From Camillea tinctor (Eukaryota; Ascomycota; Sordariomycetes; Xylariales; Xylariaceae), in contig MU394066.1 in NCBI GenBank assembly GCA_022578605.1, forward strand, positions 186,001 to 250,000: a stretch of 64,000 nt of DNA, read 5' to 3'. The number at the start of each line of letters is the position of its first letter. The stretch's first letter is position 1. The position numbers and the translations under genes were made by a program. Shown here one piece after another: positions 58,818 through 64,000 of this stretch. The notes below the pieces were generated by a model. That model worked only from the letters and a program-made list of their open reading frames with translations, was not told the origin of the DNA and ran no database searches.

Positions 58818-59079
58818 TCTTTTTGATGTAAAAGAGTGTGCGAAATTTGAAAGGTTGTGATCTATTTCCGTGTAAGTCACTCTATTGAGTCTCGGAGAAG
58901 GAGGAGGACCTACGTATACTAATGATGGCTCTCGACAGATTTCCTTCCATTATAAATCTGCGTTTGCATTAGACTTTCTATAACAGAAGCCGAGCCCTGG
59001 ATCAAGCTTTCCTTTTTCACTCGCATGCGTTCGCCGATTACAAATTAGCAACCCATTCACTCAATATTTTCTAGCCGTC

Positions 59080-59408
59080 ATGCCTGCGAGCTGTCATCTC
59101 CGGTAAGTCCACCAATGCCGCCCGCCGGGATCTCGGCTGATAGGATTTACTCGATTAGGAAATCTCTGTTGAACCCTGGGTCCGAAAACCCGGACTTTAG
59201 AGGTTCAATTAACCTATCTATTTCTAAGCCTTTGACCGGGGAGTTTTGCTGCGCCGCCGACCAGGTTATATGCGTATGTAACCTACGTGACTTGGAGCCG
59301 TTGTAAGTACACCTTGCTAACCACTTCCTTTGCAGAAAATCCCAATCTATGACGGCAGAGAGGACCTTGGAGAGACAACAGGCTATGTACGCCAATTCCC
59401 GAGGATGA
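59080..59408 (+). CDS. Possible small three-exon gene, function unknown
   Basis: Exons 59080-59102, 59144-59302 and 59336-59408 would give 84 residues (MPASCHLR, then IYSIRKSLLNPGSENP, ending QQAMYANSRG). The second intron (59303-59335, 33 nt) has a GTAAGT donor, a perfect TGCTAAC branch and a TTGCAG acceptor, though it is short for a fungal intron. The first (59103-59143, 41 nt) has GTAAGT and GATAG. All phases close. Against it: both introns are near the lower size limit, there is no recognised motif, no signal peptide, and only four Cys close together (CCAADQVICVC). Treat as tentative. Confidence 0.35.
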
Positions 59409-59829
59409 TTGGTAATGATGGCTACCACATCGATATATTTTGAGGTTTCCTTTATCCCCAGCTATCACCGATACCTGCGTGTTTTCAGAGAGCAGATGAC
59501 TTACCTATCTACTTGTATAAAAGGAGAGCGCAGTATTCCTCAAGTCGAATGGTTTGTCGATTGAGCAAGCGCACCAAGAAAGAACCCCCCTTTCCAGCCT
59601 GGGAGATTCTCTTCTCGCTCTCTTATATGTAGCCTACCTCCTAGCTTACTACCTTAATTATTCTACCGCGCAGATTTGACCTTTGTTTCTTCCTGTCTGT
59701 AGAAGAAATACATACTACCGCAGATTTTTATCCATCTCTACTCATTTAAACTTACCCTGCTTACCTTCTATATTATTAAACCCCCCATTTCTTCCTCTTC
59801 TTCTTTTTCTCCTTTTTCGACTAGACACA
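59409..59829. promoter_or_regulatory. Upstream region of the SDR gene
   Basis: 421 bp with a pyrimidine-rich stretch (about 59790-59825) just before the start codon, typical of fungal leaders. No gene is supported. Confidence 0.5.
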
Positions 59830-60957
59830 ATGCCCGCCAACCCCGACCGCCTCGCAGGACAACACGTCCTCGTCATCGGCGGTAGCGCCGGCATCGGCCG
59901 CGGCGTCGTAGAAGCGGCCCTTGCGGCGGGGTCCCGCGTCACGCTGACGGGGTCCTCGCAGCGCAGCGCGGATGCCGCCGTGTCTGCCGTTCTCTCCTCT
60001 TTCTCTCCCTCCTCCTCCCCCGCCCCCCAGCTCACGGGCCTAGGCTGCGATCTCCTCGCGCCCGACGACGACGCCGTGGAGTCGGCGCTCGAGGACCTGT
60101 TCGCGCGCGTGGAGCAGACCGTCGGCGCTGTAGATCACGTTGTATTGACGGCGGCGGATGGGCTGGCGATCTGTGGGGTGGGGGACCTGAGCGCGGGGAG
60201 GGTGAGGGGGGTTGTGCGTAGTGAGTTCTGTTTCTTTGTCTCTTTCTGTCTCTTTCTGTCTCTTTCTGTCTCTTTCTGTCTCTTTCTGTCCCTCTTTTTA
60301 TATAGATTATATTCGCATCCCCCTCCCCCTTGCACCTCTCCCCCCCCCCCCTAGTCGATGTTTTGAGGGAGTTGATGAACTGACTTGGGGCTGGACTTTT
60401 AGTGCGTATGCTTGTGCCTATCCTGCTAGGGAAGGTGGCGCAGAAGCATTTCTCGAAGGCGAAGGAAGAGGGAGAGGATAAGGGGAAGGATAAGAGCCTC
60501 GTTTTTACGACGGGCGGTATTGCGGATCAGCCGGCGCCAGGGTGGTCTCTCAGTAAGTGATTCCGGAGGGAGGGAAGAAGCCTTTTTCTTTTTTGTCCCC
60601 CTTCTCCCCCTTCTCTATTGTCTGGAAACATATCCTTATGAACCCCCCCCCCCCTAACTTACCTTACTAATACCACCAGTGTCGTACGTCATGGCCGGCA
60701 CCAACGCCCTCGCCCGCAACCTCGCCCTCGACCTAGCCCCCGTGCGCGTCAACGCCGTGGAGCCCGGCGCCGTGGACACGGGGCTCTGGGGTGGCGCGAA
60801 GGAGCGCGCGGATGTGCGGCGGCAGGGCGCCGAGCGCTTGCCCACGCGCAGGGTCGCCGACCCGGCCGACGTGGCGGAGGCGTATGTGTACCTCATGAGG
60901 GACCGCAACGCTACGGGTGAGGTGGTGAAGACGAGGGGTGGGGCGCATTTGGTGTAG
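59830..60957 (+). CDS. Short-chain dehydrogenase/reductase family protein with a non-canonical active site
   Basis: Three exons (59830-60220, 60403-60552, 60680-60957) with introns of 182 and 127 nt give 272 residues. The family binds NAD(P)(H) in a Rossmann fold and usually reduces carbonyls or oxidises alcohols. The cofactor loop GGSAGIG (17-23) is intact, and the C-terminal DLAPVRVNAVEPGAVDTGLW block is typical. The active site is not: the NNAG strand reads LTAADG. The catalytic Tyr position (SYVMAG, Tyr183) is followed four residues later by Gly187 instead of the Lys of YxxxK. The Ser position reads FTTGG. A Lys/Glu-rich insert lies at about 149-161. It may use a different mechanism or have lost catalysis. 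Intron 1 carries a 10-bp minisatellite. Confidence 0.85.
60241..60290. repeat. 10-bp minisatellite (TCTTTCTGTC, five copies) in SDR intron 1
   Basis: Five perfect tandem copies lie inside the first intron of the SDR gene. Pyrimidine-rich on the sense strand; copy number is likely to vary between strains. Confidence 0.95.
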
Positions 60958-63900
60958 CAAAGGGAGGAAAGTTGGGATGATTTCCTGGATGACATGCTGA
61001 GTGGGGAAGACCCCCCGGGGGGGGAAGGGGTAAAGAGGGAGAGAGATGGGAAAAGGGTGATGGGTGAAATGATTATGGAAGGGGGACAGGCCAGTAAGGG
61101 CTCGATACGACGTTGGGTAGACCCCTTTTTGATCATGGTTACACGGAGCCTACCCAGCACCTAGCTGCCCGGGTGCTGACATTATCATAGTCGAATAGGT
61201 AGCACGTGTTGCTGTGTTATGCGTTCAGCGGGTGCCACATGCTGTGACTGTGATTCTTGTCTGCCTCTTTTTATTTATTTTTTTCGTCTTGCCTTCTTTG
61301 GGAGAGTGTCGCTACGCTAGATCGGAAGGTTACCGAGAGAGACAGTGAAAGATATTACTCATACATACACAGGCACCAGAGGCATGTACCTACACTAGAT
61401 GCCTTTCACTTTGACTATTTATTTTATCTTTTTCCTTCCCGCCCGGCTCCCGGCTTGGGAGTCCCACGCCATTACCGTTACGGCCGCACGTTTGCTAGGG
61501 AGGTAGATAGCCGAGAGCTAATCGAGGGTCATAGTGTATTATTGGCACTACGTAGGTAGATAGTCTAAGAGGTGCGTATGTATGTTGCTGTTGTCTTGAA
61601 GACTAACTAGGTAGGTATCATGAATGACCTGGTCTCATGCACGCAGGTAACCGAGTCTTGTACGTATCCCGCCAGCTATGTCTCGTATAAGCTATGAGCG
61701 CTTCCTCTATCACACACGGCTCTGCATACCTCCAGAGCGGGAAAGGGAGAGAAAAGGGTTATAGTGTCGAGCCCATCGTGTGTAGTATAAGTGTATGTGT
61801 AGTGTAGTTGTAGGATGTAACAATAACCTGCACGTACTATCGTATCAGTCCCTGTCCATGCTCCTTTAGCCTTCCCCCCTGGTCTCTTGTCTAAAACGGT
61901 TTTCTCGTGGGCTCCCCTCTTCCCCCTTTAAACTAATCGCATTCATTAGAGTGCCCCTCCTCATACTAGGTATGCTAATGCTCTATAATCTACCTATACA
62001 ATTCCATACCTAAATAGGTACTCCAAAGAGGATGGTGGAGCCTTCTATTTCGTTGCACATAACATCAAACCATCGCGCAGGCCGCATCGTGTCCTGAGTC
62101 TATAGCGTACATACACTAGGTAGTTATTTGCATGTACGTAGATTCGTTTCTCCAACGTTGGGGCCGTGGATTTGTTTGGGTTAGTCGAGGTAAGGCATAT
62201 CGCTCGGTTATCCAGTCGTGGCGGCGGTGTGTCTCAAAGGAAGAAAAGTTCACCCGCTTTGCATAGGATGCAAAAAATAATACTATTGCAGATATGCGCC
62301 AGAAGAGGGGGAGGAGGAAATTACACTAGGCAAAGCATGCAGGTTGTTATTACGCGCCTTCATATATGTCTATACGTACCTAACCTAACACTATACCAGA
62401 AATTTAGTTATGTACCGAATTGACAATTTCGCGGTCTGTATTATCAGAGCAAGAGATTATGCCGGGATGCTATTCAGAGGGCAATCCGCAGTTGTCAATT
62501 GGCTGGCTGACCGAATAACTAAGCATCGTTATAGGGCTTCCAATCATATTGCCAATAACCGCCCCCTGGCACCTTTGCGGGTTCGGGTTGTCATCCATAC
62601 TATGTGTGATGAATGTTGTAACCTACCTACACTATATTAGACCCTGTCTAGCTGACCCTTGTGCTTTTGCTGCTTCCATAGCTGCGGTTTCGAACTTTGC
62701 GATGATTAGCTCCCTCAACCCCCCCTGTCTTATTTGTGGAAGAACTTCAACTGTACGCGGGCCGCTAGAAGTCTCTTCGCCTTAGCTTAGTATAGAGCTA
62801 AGATTCGAGGCTAACCCTCCCAACGTAGGTGCAGGTTTCTTCCTATACTGTAAACAGACCACACTTCTGTCAGCCATGAGCTAACTTACACCATAGTTCA
62901 CACCTTAGTATACTCTTTCTTAGGTAAGGGTCGTGTTTTCTAAACATAGACTAGCTAACACAAGCTTAACGATCTAGATCTACGCTCTTAGACCGACCCC
63001 TTAAATAGATACAAAGTGCATATCCTCAAGTTCTAGCCCGAATGTAGTGAGAGTAGGTAAATTATACCACTATGCGGTGTAGTGTAAGTAATGCTCTTCT
63101 CCTAAATGCAGTGAAAAACGATCTGCAAGCTAAGGCCATAGCTGATTGCAACGTCGGCATGTCCCAGCCGTTGGATAAGGCCTAGCTGCTGGTCAGGACG
63201 ACCCCCTGAATCCCTGAGCCCGTTCTACCAAAACGTGTGGACCAGGACCCGTTCTCGTCAAATTTCCCTTCATGTCTTGGCGTGCTCCTCTTGCCCCTTT
63301 GGGCCCCTATCCGTTATAGCGTATGGCCCTTCATCCAATCTATTCGGCATTGTATCATCAAACCAATCTCACGGCCAGCTTCAGGAGTCAGGGCCCCCTT
63401 CCATCCATCTCTATCAAATGGCATCCTAACTGATTCCCGCAGCGCGTCATTTGTGACCCCCCGTCATCGTCGTTTCAAGATGGTACATACAGGTCTCGGC
63501 AATGTGGAAATATTTTGCTTCTTTTTCTTTTATCTTCATTTTCTTCTGTGCATGTTATGTACTGGGTATCATCCCGCGTTGACGTACGCGCACAACACGC
63601 ACTCTTACTTACACGAAGTGTGTGTAAAAAAAATCCACCGACCACTTTACTTGTTGTTATTCTTGTCCATCTCTATTTCCCCTTCTTGCTTTGCGCTTAC
63701 TTAAGTGAATTTCCTCGGATACACAGACACAGTCACGGAAAAGACGTCTCTCTGTACCCGCCGGCTTGGATAGCTCGTTTCGCCCAAACGCATCATTAGA
63801 AAGGGTCGTTCATTCAACCCAGCAATTTTCATGCTGCCTCCTCCTGGGTCGTGAGTTGCAACAGGGTTTCTTACATCGCCCCCGGGGGGTCCCCTTGACT

Positions 63901-64000
63901 TATACTTCAAGTACATACATTACTGCTACTCCTAAGTAGACGAACTCTCTGCGCACCACCAACCGCAGACTGCTTATCCTTCTCCCTTTCGAACCTCAAG
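60958..64000. other. Gene-free right end (3 kb)
   Basis: I find no convincing gene. The longest plus-strand frame (63237-63704) lacks an ATG start and looks like chance. TACCTA/TAGGTA motifs are dense at 61550-61615, 62005 and 62375. The last 100 bp (pyrimidine-rich, ACCACCAACCGCAGAC) could be the leader of a gene starting beyond the window. Confidence 0.45.

Noticed and set aside
60241..60290. Possible CRISPR-like repeat
   Set aside because: The units are directly adjacent 10-mers without spacers, inside a eukaryotic intron. It is a minisatellite.
62410..62640. 76-codon plus-strand ORF (MYRIDNFAVCI)
   Set aside because: ATG start but no motif, and it lies in AT-rich repeat-like DNA. Not enough to call a gene.
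63237..63704. 155-codon plus-strand ORF near the right end
   Set aside because: It starts at GTG, has no ATG near the front, no domain, and a low-complexity Phe/Leu-rich middle. Likely chance.

Overview
This window looks like chromosomal DNA of a filamentous ascomycete (Pezizomycotina, probably a Sordariomycete; the class is an inference). The evidence is short introns (50-350 nt) with GTAAGT/GTGAGT-type donors, CTAAC-like branch points and CAG/TAG acceptors. Gene content also fits: a HET-domain protein, a NACHT-ankyrin pseudogene, a multicopper oxidase, a STRIPAK FHA protein and a mitochondrial serine acyltransferase of the fungal type. Gene density is about one per 3 kb, with long AT-rich, low-complexity spacers. 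No tRNA, rRNA, CRISPR array or intact transposon was seen. Most gene models below were built by joining exons by hand, checking that splice phases closed.

Layout, left to right. 1-17 kb is housekeeping: small serine palmitoyltransferase subunit (-), a leucine-rich-repeat protein (-), phosducin-like Plp2 (-) divergent from ribosomal protein eS27 (+), a Spd1/Dif1-type ribonucleotide reductase inhibitor with a PIP box (+), and Gemin2/Brr1 for snRNP assembly (-). 17-31 kb holds a long low-complexity protein (-), a 3-kb AT-rich gap, an unrecognised 287-residue protein (+), an RRM protein (+) and the FHA/tail-anchored STRIPAK subunit Pro45 (-). 33-42 kb holds the five-exon mgr2/ROMO1 gene (+), a laccase-type multicopper oxidase (+) and a Fat1/FATP acyl-CoA synthetase (+). 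42-51 kb has two fungal proteins of unknown function (-) and CysA/Cys2 serine O-acyltransferase (+).

51-59.5 kb looks accessory: an intact HET-domain gene, a broken NACHT-winged-helix-ankyrin (NLR-like) gene, an SRA-YDG (methyl-DNA reader fold) gene with a coding-like extension beyond its stop, and a possible small three-exon gene. A short-chain dehydrogenase lacking the usual catalytic lysine follows at 60 kb, then 3 kb without a recognisable gene.

The genes do not form one pathway. The housekeeping part touches sphingolipid synthesis, CCT-assisted folding, translation, dNTP control, snRNP assembly, STRIPAK signalling, mitochondrial import and cysteine synthesis. The most unusual part is the HET / NLR-relic / SRA block, which may relate to allorecognition or genome defence. 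That is only an inference from content and proximity.
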